Assembly (NCBI RefSeq): GCF_029309835.1
Contig: NZ_JARJHL010000002.1
Span: 1 to 64,000, forward strand
DNA from: Paracoccus sp. DMF-8
GTDB taxonomy: Bacteria > Pseudomonadota > Alphaproteobacteria > Rhodobacterales > Rhodobacteraceae
Direction of reading: 5' to 3'
DNA: 64,000 nt
Under the pieces are notes generated by a model. That model searched no databases. It was given only the letters and a program-made list of their open reading frames with translations, and was not told the origin of the DNA. Below are positions 34,219 to 43,022 of the stretch, in pieces; position 1 is the first letter of the stretch; the number at the start of each line of letters is the position of its first letter. Position numbers and translations under genes: made by a program.

Positions 34219-36108
34219 ATGACACGATCCCAGACCCAGACCCCTTTGCGCCGCGCCCTGCTGCTGGCCGCCGCGCTGCCTTTTGCGCAACCCGTTCTGG
34301 CGCAGGATGCCGCGCCGATCACGCTTGACCCGGTCTTCATCAGCGGCGGGCTGTCCCCGATCGCGCCCGATGCCTATGGGCGGGCCTATTCGGTGGTTTC
34401 GGGGGATGATCTGCGCGAACAGGGGATTTCGTCGGTCAAGCAGGCCCTGACCGGCCTGCCGGGCGTGTCCGTGACCGAAACCGGCGGCAGTTTCGCGACG
34501 CTGCGGATGCGCGGGGCGCCTGCGAACCACGCGCTGATCCTGATCGACGGGGTCGAGGCGCAGGGCGGCGGCGGCGATTACGTCCTGTCGGGGCTGGCGA
34601 CCGACGACATCGCCCGGATCGAGGTTCTGCGCGGCCCGCAATCGGTGTTCTTCGGCTCGCGCGCCTCGGCCGGGGTGGTCAATATCGTGACGCTGCGCGG
34701 CGCGGAACAGGAGCGCGGCGGGGCGCTGTCGGCAACCCGGGGCAATGGCTGGTCGCTGTCGGGCCGCGCCCATGTCCGGGGCGAACGCGGCGGGCTGGCG
34801 CTGTCCTATGCGACGCGCCATGACAAGGGCTATGACGCCTCGGGCAAGGGAGGCGAAAGGGATGGGATCCGCCGCCGTGCGCTGTCGCTGAACGGCGACT
34901 GGCAGGCGACCGAAGATCTGGAAATCGGCTTTTCCCAAAGCCTTGCGCGCGAAATCTATGGTTATGACAATTCCGACTGGATGGCTTCGGACGAAGCCGG
35001 CTATATGGTCGACACCCCCGATCTGACCAGCCGCCGGGATGAGCGCGCGGGTCAGCTTTATGCCAGCCTTTCGACGCTGGACGGGCGTCTGACCCATCGC
35101 CTCAGCTACGAGCGCAGCCGCTATGCGCAGGAATTTCCCGGCGATTTCCCCTATGAGATGCTGGGCATCACCCGCGCGCTGAAATACCGCGCCAGCCTGT
35201 CGCTGGACGGGGCGCCGGTGGATCAGGCCGGGCAGATGGTCAATGCCATGGCCGACTGGACGCGCTGGAACGAATCGAACAGCTATGTGCCGGTTCAGGA
35301 AAAAAGCACCCGCTCGGTCGCGCTGGAATATCGCGGATTCTTTGACAGCGGGCTGGATGTGCAGGCCGGTCTGCGCCGCGACGAAAACAAGGGTTTCCGC
35401 GATTTCACCAGCTGGACCATCGGGCTGTCGCAGGATCTGGGGCGCGGGCTGCGGCTGCATGGCTCGGCCGGGGCGGGGATGGCCAACCCGACCTTTACCG
35501 AACTGTTCGGCTATCCGGGTTTCAGCATCGGCAACCTCGATCTGTCGTCCGAAATCAACCGCAGCCTTGATCTGGGGATCGAGGCGCGGCTTGCCGACGC
35601 CCGCATCGACGTGACGCTGTTTCGCGAAAAGCTCACCGACCTGATCGGCGCGGGCAGTTGCGGCGGCCAGACCTGCTATGTCAATTACGCGGGCGACAGT
35701 GTCCGCAAGGGGGTCGAGATCGCAGGCGACTGGCAGATCCGCGACCATATCGCCCTGCGCGGCAGCTACAGCTATATCGACGCGAAACTGCCGGATGGTG
35801 GTCGTGTCACCTATGTTCCGCGCCATGAACTGACTCTTGGCGGGGCATGGCAGGCCGGTCGCGTGACGCTTGGCGGCGATCTGCGCCATGTCGCGGGCAT
35901 GGTCGCGCCGCAGGGCTGGTCCGGGGGCGATCCGGCGGCGGAACTGCCCGATTTCACCACGGTCGGCATCTGGGGCGATTACCGGCTGAGCGATGACATC
36001 AAGCTGACCGGACGCATTGACAATCTGTTCGATGCCGATGCGAAACAGGCCTGGGGCTATGGCTGGCAGGGCCGCCGCGCCCAGATCGGGCTGAGCGCAT
36101 CCTGGTAG
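34219..36108 (+). CDS. TonB-dependent receptor, BtuB-like (cobalamin uptake)
   Basis: The protein has 629 aa from the ATG at 34219, with AGGTA eight bases upstream. It has a signal peptide (LLLAAALPFAQPVLAQ) and a plug domain. The plug runs from VFISGG through VSETGG-like SVTETGGSFATLRMRG to IARIEVLRGPQSVFFGSRAS. A 22-strand-type barrel ends in the outer-membrane signal GLSASW. A cobalamin riboswitch in the leader makes vitamin B12 or another corrinoid the likely substrate. No btuCDF transporter genes are next to it. Confidence 0.93.
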   Translation: MTRSQTQTPLRRALLLAAALPFAQPVLAQDAAPITLDPVFISGGLSPIAPDAYGRAYSVVSGDDLREQGISSVKQALTGLPGVSVTETGGSFATLRMRGAPANHALILIDGVEAQGGGGDYVLSGLATDDIARIEVLRGPQSVFFGSRASAGVVNIVTLRGAEQERGGALSATRGNGWSLSGRAHVRGERGGLALSYATRHDKGYDASGKGGERDGIRRRALSLNGDWQATEDLEIGFSQSLAREIYGYDNSDWMASDEAGYMVDTPDLTSRRDERAGQLYASLSTLDGRLTHRLSYERSRYAQEFPGDFPYEMLGITRALKYRASLSLDGAPVDQAGQMVNAMADWTRWNESNSYVPVQEKSTRSVALEYRGFFDSGLDVQAGLRRDENKGFRDFTSWTIGLSQDLGRGLRLHGSAGAGMANPTFTELFGYPGFSIGNLDLSSEINRSLDLGIEARLADARIDVTLFREKLTDLIGAGSCGGQTCYVNYAGDSVRKGVEIAGDWQIRDHIALRGSYSYIDAKLPDGGRVTYVPRHELTLGGAWQAGRVTLGGDLRHVAGMVAPQGWSGGDPAAELPDFTTVGIWGDYRLSDDIKLTGRIDNLFDADAKQAWGYGWQGRRAQIGLSASW

Positions 36109-36111
36109 GGG

Positions 36112-36609
36112 CTACAACTCGACCTCGCCCGTTTTGCCCGCACCCGTGCCGTCGGGTGCGGGCAGCGCATCCGGGCTGTCTTTGGGCCGGTTTTCGGGCG
36201 AGGGTTCGACCAGATCCTGAAAGCGGCGGCTGACCACGGGCGGCGGCGGGGCACCGGCCTTGCGGCGGATCAGGATATCGCCGTTTTCCAGCCGCTCGGG
36301 CGCCTGATAATGGCGGATATCATCCATCAGATTGCCCAGATCCTTCAGCACGGGGAAAGACTCCTCGATCCGCAGGCCGAGTTCGCGGGTGATGCTGTTC
36401 ATATGCGGCTCGACATCGCTGAACAGATCGCGCAGCAGGCTTTGCGCGCCGCGTTCGAGCAGCGAACCCGGATCGTCATCGGGTGCGTCACCCGGCATGG
36501 TCTCGTCAACGCCCTGATCGGCGGCGGGGGGCTGGTAATCATCCTGCGCCAGCACCGGGACGGCCAGAAGGGGCAGGGCGCAGATCAGGGCGGTGGCTGT
36601 CTTTTTCAT
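36112..36609 (-). CDS. Conserved exported hypothetical protein
   Basis: This 165-aa protein has a signal peptide (MKKTATALICALPLLAVPVL). It then has an acidic linker, a helical middle (GAQSLLRDLFSDVEPHMNSI) and a segment HYQAPERLENGDILIRRK that I recall from small Rhodobacterales periplasmic proteins. It ends with a Pro/acidic tail. It is convergent with the TonB receptor, with only three bases between. Function unknown. Confidence 0.7.
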   Translation of the reverse strand: MKKTATALICALPLLAVPVLAQDDYQPPAADQGVDETMPGDAPDDDPGSLLERGAQSLLRDLFSDVEPHMNSITRELGLRIEESFPVLKDLGNLMDDIRHYQAPERLENGDILIRRKAGAPPPPVVSRRFQDLVEPSPENRPKDSPDALPAPDGTGAGKTGEVEL

Positions 36610-36675
36610 CCGGAACTCTCTTGCGGTGCAATCTGCGGTTTCCCGACACCGGGGCGGTGGCGGGACAGGCCAGCC

Positions 36676-37398
36676 TCAGGCCATTTGCGGCCTGCGGCGC
36701 ATGGCGCGGAACTGGTCCAGTGCATCGTTCAGGGCGCGGGTGCGGGCCTCGGCCAGACGGATCGCCTCGGGCGGCAGGCCACGGGCGATGGCGCGGTCGG
36801 GATGCGATTCGCGGATCAGGTCGCGCCAGCGCTTGCGCGCCTCGGGCAGGGGGGTGTCGACGCTGACGCCCAGCACGTCGCAGGGCAGGCATTTGCGTTT
36901 CGGGTCGTGGCGCATCCGTGCGGCCATGACCTGTGCGGGGCTGACGCCCAGAATGCGCGCGACCTCGTCGATAAAGATGATTTCGGCCTCGTGCAGGTCG
37001 CCATCGGCCAGGGCGATGATGAACAGCCCCTCGATCAGGTCCAGCAGGGCGGGATCGCCCGGCGGGAACATGCGGGCGACGCGCTGCGCCCACAGCTCGA
37101 ACCCCGCGACATCCTGACGGGCAAGGTCAAAGACGCGGGCGGCGTTCTTTTCCTCGGACCGGGGAATGACGAAGACGCGGCGAAAGGCCGAGACCTCGGA
37201 ACGGACGACCTGACCGTCGGCCTTGGCCAGTTTCGCGCCAAGCGCGATCACGGCGATGGTAAAGGCCACGGATTTTTCCGGCGGCGTCGCCGCCGGGCAG
37301 GCACCGACCAGCACCGCCAGACGATCGGCGATTCGGCGCCAGAAGCTGCGGGGCTTTGGCAGTTCGGGGGTGTCGGCAAAGGTCGCGCGGTCATCCAT
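36676..37398 (-). CDS. DjlA-like J-domain protein with TerB domain
   Basis: This 240-aa protein has a TerB-like helical domain at about residues 40-160 (AFTIAVIALGAKLAKADGQV, then LFIIALADGDLHEAEIIFID). A C-terminal J-domain includes CLPCDVLGVSVDTPLPEARK and the HPD motif in RESHPDRAIARG. J-domains stimulate Hsp70 ATPase, so it is a DnaK co-chaperone. Unlike E. coli DjlA, no N-terminal membrane anchor is evident. Confidence 0.88.
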   Translation of the reverse strand: MDDRATFADTPELPKPRSFWRRIADRLAVLVGACPAATPPEKSVAFTIAVIALGAKLAKADGQVVRSEVSAFRRVFVIPRSEEKNAARVFDLARQDVAGFELWAQRVARMFPPGDPALLDLIEGLFIIALADGDLHEAEIIFIDEVARILGVSPAQVMAARMRHDPKRKCLPCDVLGVSVDTPLPEARKRWRDLIRESHPDRAIARGLPPEAIRLAEARTRALNDALDQFRAMRRRPQMA

Positions 37399-37431
37399 GC
37401 CCGCAAGGTTACGCGCTTTCCCGGCGCGGTG

Positions 37432-38055
37432 CTAGGCCAGCAGAAAGCCCCGGAGGATCAAAAGCTGGCCAGCCCAATATAGCGGCCACAGGGACATCGA
37501 CAGGATGTGCCGGACCTGCGGCGTGGTTGCGCGGAAAAGTCGCAGCGCCAGCAGCAGGTCGGACAGGGTGAACATCAGCGCGCCGATCCGGACCAGCCGG
37601 TAGCCCGGCCCCAGCATCATCGCAAAGGCCAGCATCAGGGAAATGATCGCGCTGTAGCCGATGACCGGCAGGGCCAGCGCGCCGCAATGGCGCCAGAGCC
37701 AGACCCGGCCCGAGGCGAACAGCACCAGCCCCGCCCCCAGTGCCAGCGCAGGCGGCGGCTCGTCGCCGATCAGGGGCCGGAAGGCGGCCAGATAGGCCCA
37801 GATGCCCCACCGCGAAGCCGCCATGCCGCCCAGAAAGGCGCGCTGCGACGGGCGCGACAGCAGCAGATCGCCAAGCGCGTCCAGGGCCAGCCCGGCGATG
37901 ACCGGCGCAGGCGCCCCCGCGACCACCCCGGCCAGCGCCAGCGCCCTGGTCGCCCCGGTCTTGATCAGGGATTTCAGGGCCGAAGGCGGCGCCTCGGTCA
38001 GGCACGCCCCGAAGATCAGGGCCAGCGCTGCGCCGATGGCGACCAGCGCGGTCAT
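37432..38055 (-). CDS. Lysoplasmalogenase family (YhhN/TMEM86) membrane protein
   Basis: The protein has 207 aa from the ATG at 38055. It has about seven or eight membrane helices with the family acidic residues in LALDALGDLLLS and MFTLSDLLLALRLF. YhhN/TMEM86 enzymes hydrolyse the vinyl-ether bond of lysoplasmalogens; the bacterial substrate is less certain. Its start overlaps the restored stop of the GNAT gene by ATGA, which both supports this start and shows that the GNAT gene is frameshifted. Confidence 0.8.
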   Translation of the reverse strand: MTALVAIGAALALIFGACLTEAPPSALKSLIKTGATRALALAGVVAGAPAPVIAGLALDALGDLLLSRPSQRAFLGGMAASRWGIWAYLAAFRPLIGDEPPPALALGAGLVLFASGRVWLWRHCGALALPVIGYSAIISLMLAFAMMLGPGYRLVRIGALMFTLSDLLLALRLFRATTPQVRHILSMSLWPLYWAGQLLILRGFLLA

Positions 38056-38557
38056 GCCTGAAGGTCGAGGCCCATCAGCACAAGTTCGTGCCATTCACCG
38101 AATTTGCGGCCCGCCGCCGGATCCGGCCCCAGTCGGCATAGCCCAGCCTTTCGTGAAACCGCAGCGATTCCACGTTCGACCCGGTGATGCCGCCGATCAT
38201 CAGCCGTGCGCCGCGCGCCCTTGCGTGATCTTCGATCGCGTGCATCAGGGCGCGGCCCAGCCCCTTGCCGCGCGCGCCGGGGACAAGGTGGATCGTGTGT
38301 TCCATCGAATGGGCATAGCCGCCGCCCGCGCGGAATTGCGCATAGCTGGCAAAGCCCAGAACCTGCCCGTCTTCTTCGGCAACCAGCACGGCATGGCCCT
38401 GTTTCTGGCGTTCGGCGACATAATCGCGGACCTCCTGTTCGGATCTTTCGCCGGGCCAGAATGAAATCGCGGTGTCGCGCAGGATCGGGTTCCAGATCGC
38501 GGCAATGGTGGGGATATCGTCGGGGGTGGCGTCGCGGATCATGGCAGGGTGGGTCAT
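38052..38557 (-). pseudogene. GNAT-family N-acetyltransferase, frameshifted near its C-terminus
   Basis: The frame from 38557 encodes MIRDATPDDIPTIAAIWNPI, the acetyl-CoA loop LVPGARGKGLGRALMHAIED and FHERLGYADWGRIR, as in phosphinothricin/PAT-type acetyltransferases. It then ends wrongly at 38075 (NSVNGTNLC). Removing one missing-base error near 38111-38119 gives AGRKFGEWHELVLMGLDLQA, the family's usual tail, with a stop at 38052-38054 overlapping the next gene. The gene is probably intact in the organism if this is a sequence error. Confidence 0.75.
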
Positions 38558-38847
38558 GGCGGGATGGGGCCTTTCGGGGTCAGGATGCGGGCGCGGATGG
38601 CAACGGGCCCCTCGCGCAGGGTGACGCGCGGAACATCGACCGGCAGATCGGGCGGGGGTGCAGGATGGCTCAGTTCCGGCGCGGTCAGGCGCAGCCCGTG
38701 ATCGGGCGGGTGGTCATGCGTTCCGGTCCGGGGGTGGCGGCCGCCGGCATCGGGCGGGATGCCCAGATGCGCCCCGACCCATGCCGCACCTTCATCAAGG
38801 TTCCGGCAGGCGACGGCCAGATGGTCCGGAACGGGCGTGTCAGCCAT
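38554..38847 (-). CDS. VOC/glyoxalase-like protein, apparently with internal deletion
   Basis: This 97-aa ORF overlaps trpA by 8 bases and the GNAT gene by ATGA. The first 45 residues ([20 protein letters not shown], then [12 protein letters not shown]) match the opening of glyoxalase-3-like VOC proteins. The last 45 ([15 protein letters not shown], then [18 protein letters not shown]) match their end. From memory, relatives are about 200 aa, so roughly 100 residues of the centre are missing with the frame kept. The catalytic role would be lost. Confidence 0.6.
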   Translation of the reverse strand: MADTPVPDHLAVACRNLDEGAAWVGAHLGIPPDAGGRHPRTGTHDHPPDHGLRLTAPELSHPAPPPDLPVDVPRVTLREGPVAIRARILTPKGPIPP

Positions 38848-39634
38848 GCGCCCCCTTGGCCAGACTTGCGACGAAATCCAGCACCTCGGCGACGGGGCGC
38901 CCTTCGCCGATCTGCCTGACGATGGCGGAACCGACGACGCAGCCATCGGCGACGCCGGCGATGTCGCGCGCTGCCTCGGGCGTGGAAATGCCGAAACCCA
39001 CGACGACCGGCAGTCCGGCGGCGGCGCGGATCCGGGCGACCTCGGGGGCGACGCTGGCGGCATCGGCGGCGGCGCTGCCGGTGATGCCGGTGACGCTGAC
39101 GTAATAGACAAAGCCGCTGGTGTTTTGCAGGACGGCGGGCAGGCGGCGTTCGTCCGTGGTGGGGGTCGCCAGCCGGATGAAGTTCAGCCCGGCGTCACGC
39201 GCGGGAATGCACAATTCGCTGTCTTCTTCGGGGGGCAGGTCGACGACGATCAGCCCGTCGACGCCCGCCTGAACCGCTTCGGTCAGGAAACGCGCGACGC
39301 CGCCCGCGCGGGCATAGATCGGGTTGTAATAGCCCATCAGCACGATCGGGGTGGTGTCGTCACCTGCGCGGAATTCGCGGACCATGCGCAGGGTTTCGGT
39401 GACGCTGCCGCCCGCTTCCAGCGCGCGCTGGCCTGCGGCCTGAATGGTCGGGCCATCGGCCATCGGATCGGTGAAGGGCATGCCCAGTTCGATGATGTCG
39501 ACTCCCGCGCCGGGCAGGCCCCGCATGATCTGCAAGGCGCTGTCGAAATCGGGATCTGACGCCATCATATAGGTGACAAAGGCCTTGCCGCCGCTTGCCC
39601 CAAGGCGCTGAAAGGTGTCGTCGATCCGTGTCAT
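38840..39634 (-). CDS. trpA: Tryptophan synthase alpha chain
   Basis: The protein has 264 aa from the ATG at 39634. TrpA cleaves indole-3-glycerol phosphate and passes indole through a tunnel to TrpB. Signature stretches are [12 protein letters not shown], the catalytic Glu in [33 protein letters not shown], the catalytic Asp in VVDLPPEE, and [13 protein letters not shown]. The raw open frame extends upstream to 40114, but that extension is the tail of a frameshifted phnB-like gene, not part of TrpA. No trpB is in the window. Confidence 0.95.
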   Translation of the reverse strand: MTRIDDTFQRLGASGGKAFVTYMMASDPDFDSALQIMRGLPGAGVDIIELGMPFTDPMADGPTIQAAGQRALEAGGSVTETLRMVREFRAGDDTTPIVLMGYYNPIYARAGGVARFLTEAVQAGVDGLIVVDLPPEEDSELCIPARDAGLNFIRLATPTTDERRLPAVLQNTSGFVYYVSVTGITGSAAADAASVAPEVARIRAAAGLPVVVGFGISTPEAARDIAGVADGCVVGSAIVRQIGEGRPVAEVLDFVASLAKGAHG

Positions 39635-39722
39635 GCCAGTCCCCAGTTTATCATGATCGGGATATCCCCCGCTCGCGCGCCCGTCAGGGCCTGTCCGGGT
39701 TTGCACGGGCCGCGCGGGAAAA

Positions 39723-40162
39723 TCAATCCCGACCGGCGTGGGAAGGCCCGTGACCCTGCCGTTCCGGCCCCGCCACCATCCAATGCGTGCTGCAAAACGG
39801 TCGCGGACCATGCCATAGCCATCCGACCAGAAGGTCGGGCCGAAATCCAGCATCACCGCGCCGCCTTCGGCCAGCGCATCGAAAATCCGCCGCGCCTCGT
39901 CGATGCTGGCGGCGGTGTGGCTGATCGCAAAGCCCGCCTGCGGATCGCCCGTCATGCCGGGCGGGAAATCCCCCGCAAAGATCACCCGGCCGCCCGTATT
40001 CAGCGAGGCGTGCATGACCAGCCCCGAGGCGCGCATCTGGTCCGTCGCATCGGGCGCCTGCGCCCAGTCCATGATCTGCAGATCCCCGCCAAAGATCTGC
40101 CGGTAGCGCGTCATCGCCTGACGGCAGTTGCCCTGAAAGTGGATATAGGGGTCGTAGGACGT
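39723..40162 (-). pseudogene. PhnB-like VOC protein, frameshifted (reads into trpA)
   Basis: The main frame gives [33 protein letters not shown] and [20 protein letters not shown], clear PhnB-type VOC motifs. After DRF two extra bases near 39801-39806 throw the reading off, and the frame then runs into trpA. Without them it reads [15 protein letters not shown] and stops at 39723. No ATG precedes PYIHFQG. An ACG at 40162, seven bases after AAGG, is at the expected place, so either the start is non-standard or that base is wrong. Confidence 0.7.
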
Positions 40163-40285
40163 GGCTGTGCCTTGGTTTGTGGGCGCTGTCCGGGCATCTT
40201 TGCCCAGGCCCGGTTGCGGCTCAATACTGGACTTGCGCGCGCGTGCCGCCTAGATAGCGCCCAACAGCATCAGAAGGGATGAAAC

Positions 40286-41383
40286 ATGGGCTTTCGCATG
40301 GGGATCGTCGGTCTGCCGAATGTCGGCAAATCGACCCTGTTCAACGCGCTGACGAAAACCGCCGCCGCGCAGGCCGCGAATTTCCCGTTCTGCACGATCG
40401 AGCCCAATGTCGGCGAGGTCGCGGTCCCCGATCCGCGTCTGGAAAAGCTGGCCGCGATTGCCGGGTCGAAACAGATCATCCCGACGCGCATCACCTTTGT
40501 CGATATCGCGGGGCTGGTCGAAGGCGCCAGCAAGGGCGAGGGGCTGGGCAACCAGTTCCTGGCCAATATCCGCGAGGTCGACGCCATCGCCCATGTCCTG
40601 CGCTGTTTCGAGGATGGCGACATCACCCATGTCGAGGGCCGCATCGACCCGGTGGCCGACGCCGAAACCATCGAAACAGAGCTGATGATCGCCGATCTGG
40701 AATCGATCGAGCGGCGTTTGCAGAACATCGCCCGCAAGATCAAGGGCGGCGACAAGGATGCGGTCGCGCAGGAAAAGCTGCTGAAACAGGCGCAGGCGGC
40801 GCTGTCGGACGGCCGCCCCGCCCGCACCGTCACGGTTGCCGATGACGACCGCCGGGCACGGGACATGCTGCAACTCCTGACCGCCAAGCCCGTGCTGTTC
40901 GTCTGCAATGTCGAGGAAGACAAGGCCGCGACCGGCAACAGCCAGTCCGACCGCGTCGCCGAAATGGCCGCGAAACAGGGCGCGGGCTGCGTCGTGATCT
41001 CTGCCCGGATCGAGGAGGAGATCAGCCAGCTGTCCCCCGACGAGGCGCAGATGTTCCTCGAGGAGCTGGGCCTGCACGAGGCGGGTCTGGACCGGCTGAT
41101 CCGCGCAGGCTACGACCTGCTGGGCCTGCAGACCTATTTCACCATCGGCCCCAAGGAAGCCCGCGCCTGGACGATCCTGAAAGGCACGTTGGCCCCGCAG
41201 GCGGCGGGCGTGATCCACGGCGATTTCGAACGTGGCTTTATCCGCGCCGAAACCGTCGGCTATGACGACTATATCGCCGGAAACGGCGAAGCCGGTGCCC
41301 GCGAGGCCGGCAAGTTCCGCGTCGAGGGCAAATCCTACGAGGTGCAGGACGGCGACGTGCTGCATTTCCTGTTCAACGCGTAA
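40286..41383 (+). CDS. ychF: Redox-regulated ATPase/GTPase YchF (OLA1 family)
   Basis: The protein has 365 aa, the normal family length. It has a P-loop GLPNVGKSTLFNALTKT at residues 9-25, the DIAGLVEGASKGEGLGNQFL switch region and a coiled-coil insertion. The C-terminal TGS domain ends FRVEGKSYEVQDGDVLHFLF. YchF binds ribosomes and prefers ATP over GTP; it is implicated in oxidative-stress and translation control. It is divergent from the phnB-trpA cluster. Confidence 0.96.
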   Translation: MGFRMGIVGLPNVGKSTLFNALTKTAAAQAANFPFCTIEPNVGEVAVPDPRLEKLAAIAGSKQIIPTRITFVDIAGLVEGASKGEGLGNQFLANIREVDAIAHVLRCFEDGDITHVEGRIDPVADAETIETELMIADLESIERRLQNIARKIKGGDKDAVAQEKLLKQAQAALSDGRPARTVTVADDDRRARDMLQLLTAKPVLFVCNVEEDKAATGNSQSDRVAEMAAKQGAGCVVISARIEEEISQLSPDEAQMFLEELGLHEAGLDRLIRAGYDLLGLQTYFTIGPKEARAWTILKGTLAPQAAGVIHGDFERGFIRAETVGYDDYIAGNGEAGAREAGKFRVEGKSYEVQDGDVLHFLFNA

Positions 41384-41418
41384 TCGCCAGACAATCTGAT
41401 CGCCAGACAGGCTGCATG

Positions 41419-41443
41419 AAAAGGGGCCCATCCGGGCGCTTTG
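41419..41443. terminator. Possible bidirectional terminator between ychF and the MFS gene
   Basis: An A-rich 5' arm and T-rich 3' arm flank a GCCC-ATCC-GGGC hairpin with one internal mismatch. It sits between two convergent genes. Confidence 0.5.
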
Positions 41444-41448
41444 TCGTT

Positions 41449-42756
41449 TCAGCGCAGGATCTTGCGCTTGGTTTCCGGCGCCCAGAGGATCGACAGCACC
41501 ATCCCCAACAGCGGGAAGGCCGCCATGATCAGCATGGTTGCCGAAGCGCCCATCCTTTCCAGCGCAAAGGGTAGCAGATAGACCGCAGATGCCGCCGAAA
41601 TCCGCGAAAACGCCGCCGAAAAGCCGACGCCGGTCGAACGCAGCCGGGTGTCGAAAATCTCGGCCGGATAGACATACTGGATGTTGTTGGCCGCAGGCGC
41701 CACGAACATGTAGATCGCGAACAGCGCGACGATCAGCCACAGCGGCGGGCTTTGCAGTGCCCCGATGGCCAGCAGCGCCACGAACATCACCGCAAAGGTC
41801 CAGATGACAAAGGACCGGCGGCTCAGCCAATACAGCAGGAACAGGCCAAAGATCGCGCCCGCGATCTGCAACCCGTTCAGCCAGATGTTGACCGTGGTTT
41901 CGTCCTGCATGCCAAGCGCGTCAAAGACCGGGATGATAAAGGTGAAGATCGCAAAGAACGGCCCGACCTGACAGAACCAGAACAGGCCGGAATACAGGTG
42001 CTGGCGCTTGTTCGGCCCGACCAGCAGCTCGCGCGGGCTGGGGTGGGTGGTTTCCGGCTCGACCTCGGGGATGGCATATTCGGGGCCGAAATGGCGGTCG
42101 ATGACCCGGCGCGCATCGGCGCTGCGGCCGCGGGCATTCAGCCACATCGGCGTTTCGGGCAGGCCCATGCGCAGGACAAAGGTGATCAGTGCGGGAATCG
42201 CGCTGGTCGCCAGCAGAAACCGCCAGTCGCCGCCGTCATACAGCGTGCCGACGATAAAGGCGACGGTAAAGCCGACCTGCCAGCCGACCGAGAAACTGCC
42301 CAGCAGGACCCCGCGCCCCTTGCGCCGCGAGAATTCGGCCAGAACCGAGGTGCCGACCGCATATTCGACCCCGATGGCCAGCCCCAGGGCCAGCCTCAGC
42401 ACGACCAGTTGCCAGACCTCCTGCACAAAAAATTGCAGCAGGGACAGGACGAAAAAGGAAATCAGGTTCCATGAAAATACCGGGCGCCGACCGTAGCGGT
42501 CGGCCAGATTGCCAAAGATCAGCCCGCCGATAAAGACACCGATCAGCGCGCTGGCCGCGATCAGCCCCTGGCTCAGCGCCGACAGCGCCATTTCCGATTT
42601 GGCCAGCGCCAGCGCCGGGCCGACGATGCCCAGCACATAGCCGTCCAGAATGGCGCCGCCCAGAACCGCGGCGGCGGCCAGAATATGGATGGGCTTCAAT
42701 GGCGCATCGTCAAGCGGGATGCCGCCCGGATGCGCGGATGGGGTGGTCACGTTCAT
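41449..42756 (-). CDS. MFS transporter, sugar/aromatic-acid porter type
   Basis: The protein has 435 aa from the ATG at 42756, with a perfect GGAGGAG seven bases upstream. It has twelve membrane helices. The loop motif GNLADRYGRRPVFSW (helices 2-3) and a charged ETPMWLNARGRSADARRVI stretch in the central loop place it in the sugar-porter-like branch of the major facilitator superfamily (also used for aromatic acids and inositol). The substrate is unknown. The 266 bases upstream (42757-43022) hold no gene I can support. Confidence 0.88.
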   Translation of the reverse strand: MNVTTPSAHPGGIPLDDAPLKPIHILAAAAVLGGAILDGYVLGIVGPALALAKSEMALSALSQGLIAASALIGVFIGGLIFGNLADRYGRRPVFSWNLISFFVLSLLQFFVQEVWQLVVLRLALGLAIGVEYAVGTSVLAEFSRRKGRGVLLGSFSVGWQVGFTVAFIVGTLYDGGDWRFLLATSAIPALITFVLRMGLPETPMWLNARGRSADARRVIDRHFGPEYAIPEVEPETTHPSPRELLVGPNKRQHLYSGLFWFCQVGPFFAIFTFIIPVFDALGMQDETTVNIWLNGLQIAGAIFGLFLLYWLSRRSFVIWTFAVMFVALLAIGALQSPPLWLIVALFAIYMFVAPAANNIQYVYPAEIFDTRLRSTGVGFSAAFSRISAASAVYLLPFALERMGASATMLIMAAFPLLGMVLSILWAPETKRKILR

Positions 42757-43022
42757 TTCTCCTCCAGAAATATCCACGCCTGAAATGGGGCGAAGACCTT
42801 GCGGACATCGCACTGCGGCGTGACGCGAAACCGGACCTGGGAAATGCCGGGGGCCGGCCTTGGCCATTGCGTAACGGAATGCGCCGCGCCGCGCACGGAG
42901 TGCCGCCTGCAGGGCTGCGACAGTCGCGGCGCAGGAATGCGACGGGGCCGGGGCGCGCTCTGGACGGGGTCGACCGGGCCACGCGCCGCAGACCATCCGC
43001 CGAGGGCGCGGGATGGTTGCCG

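Noticed and set aside
38840-40114. Novel VOC-TrpA fusion protein of 424 aa
   Set aside because: The join follows a two-base disruption of a clear PhnB-like end, and TrpA has its own ATG at 39634 with normal length from there.
42757-43022. Extension of the MFS gene upstream to 42996
   Set aside because: The extra 80 residues are Arg/Pro rich without membrane helices, and a perfect Shine-Dalgarno lies before the ATG at 42756.
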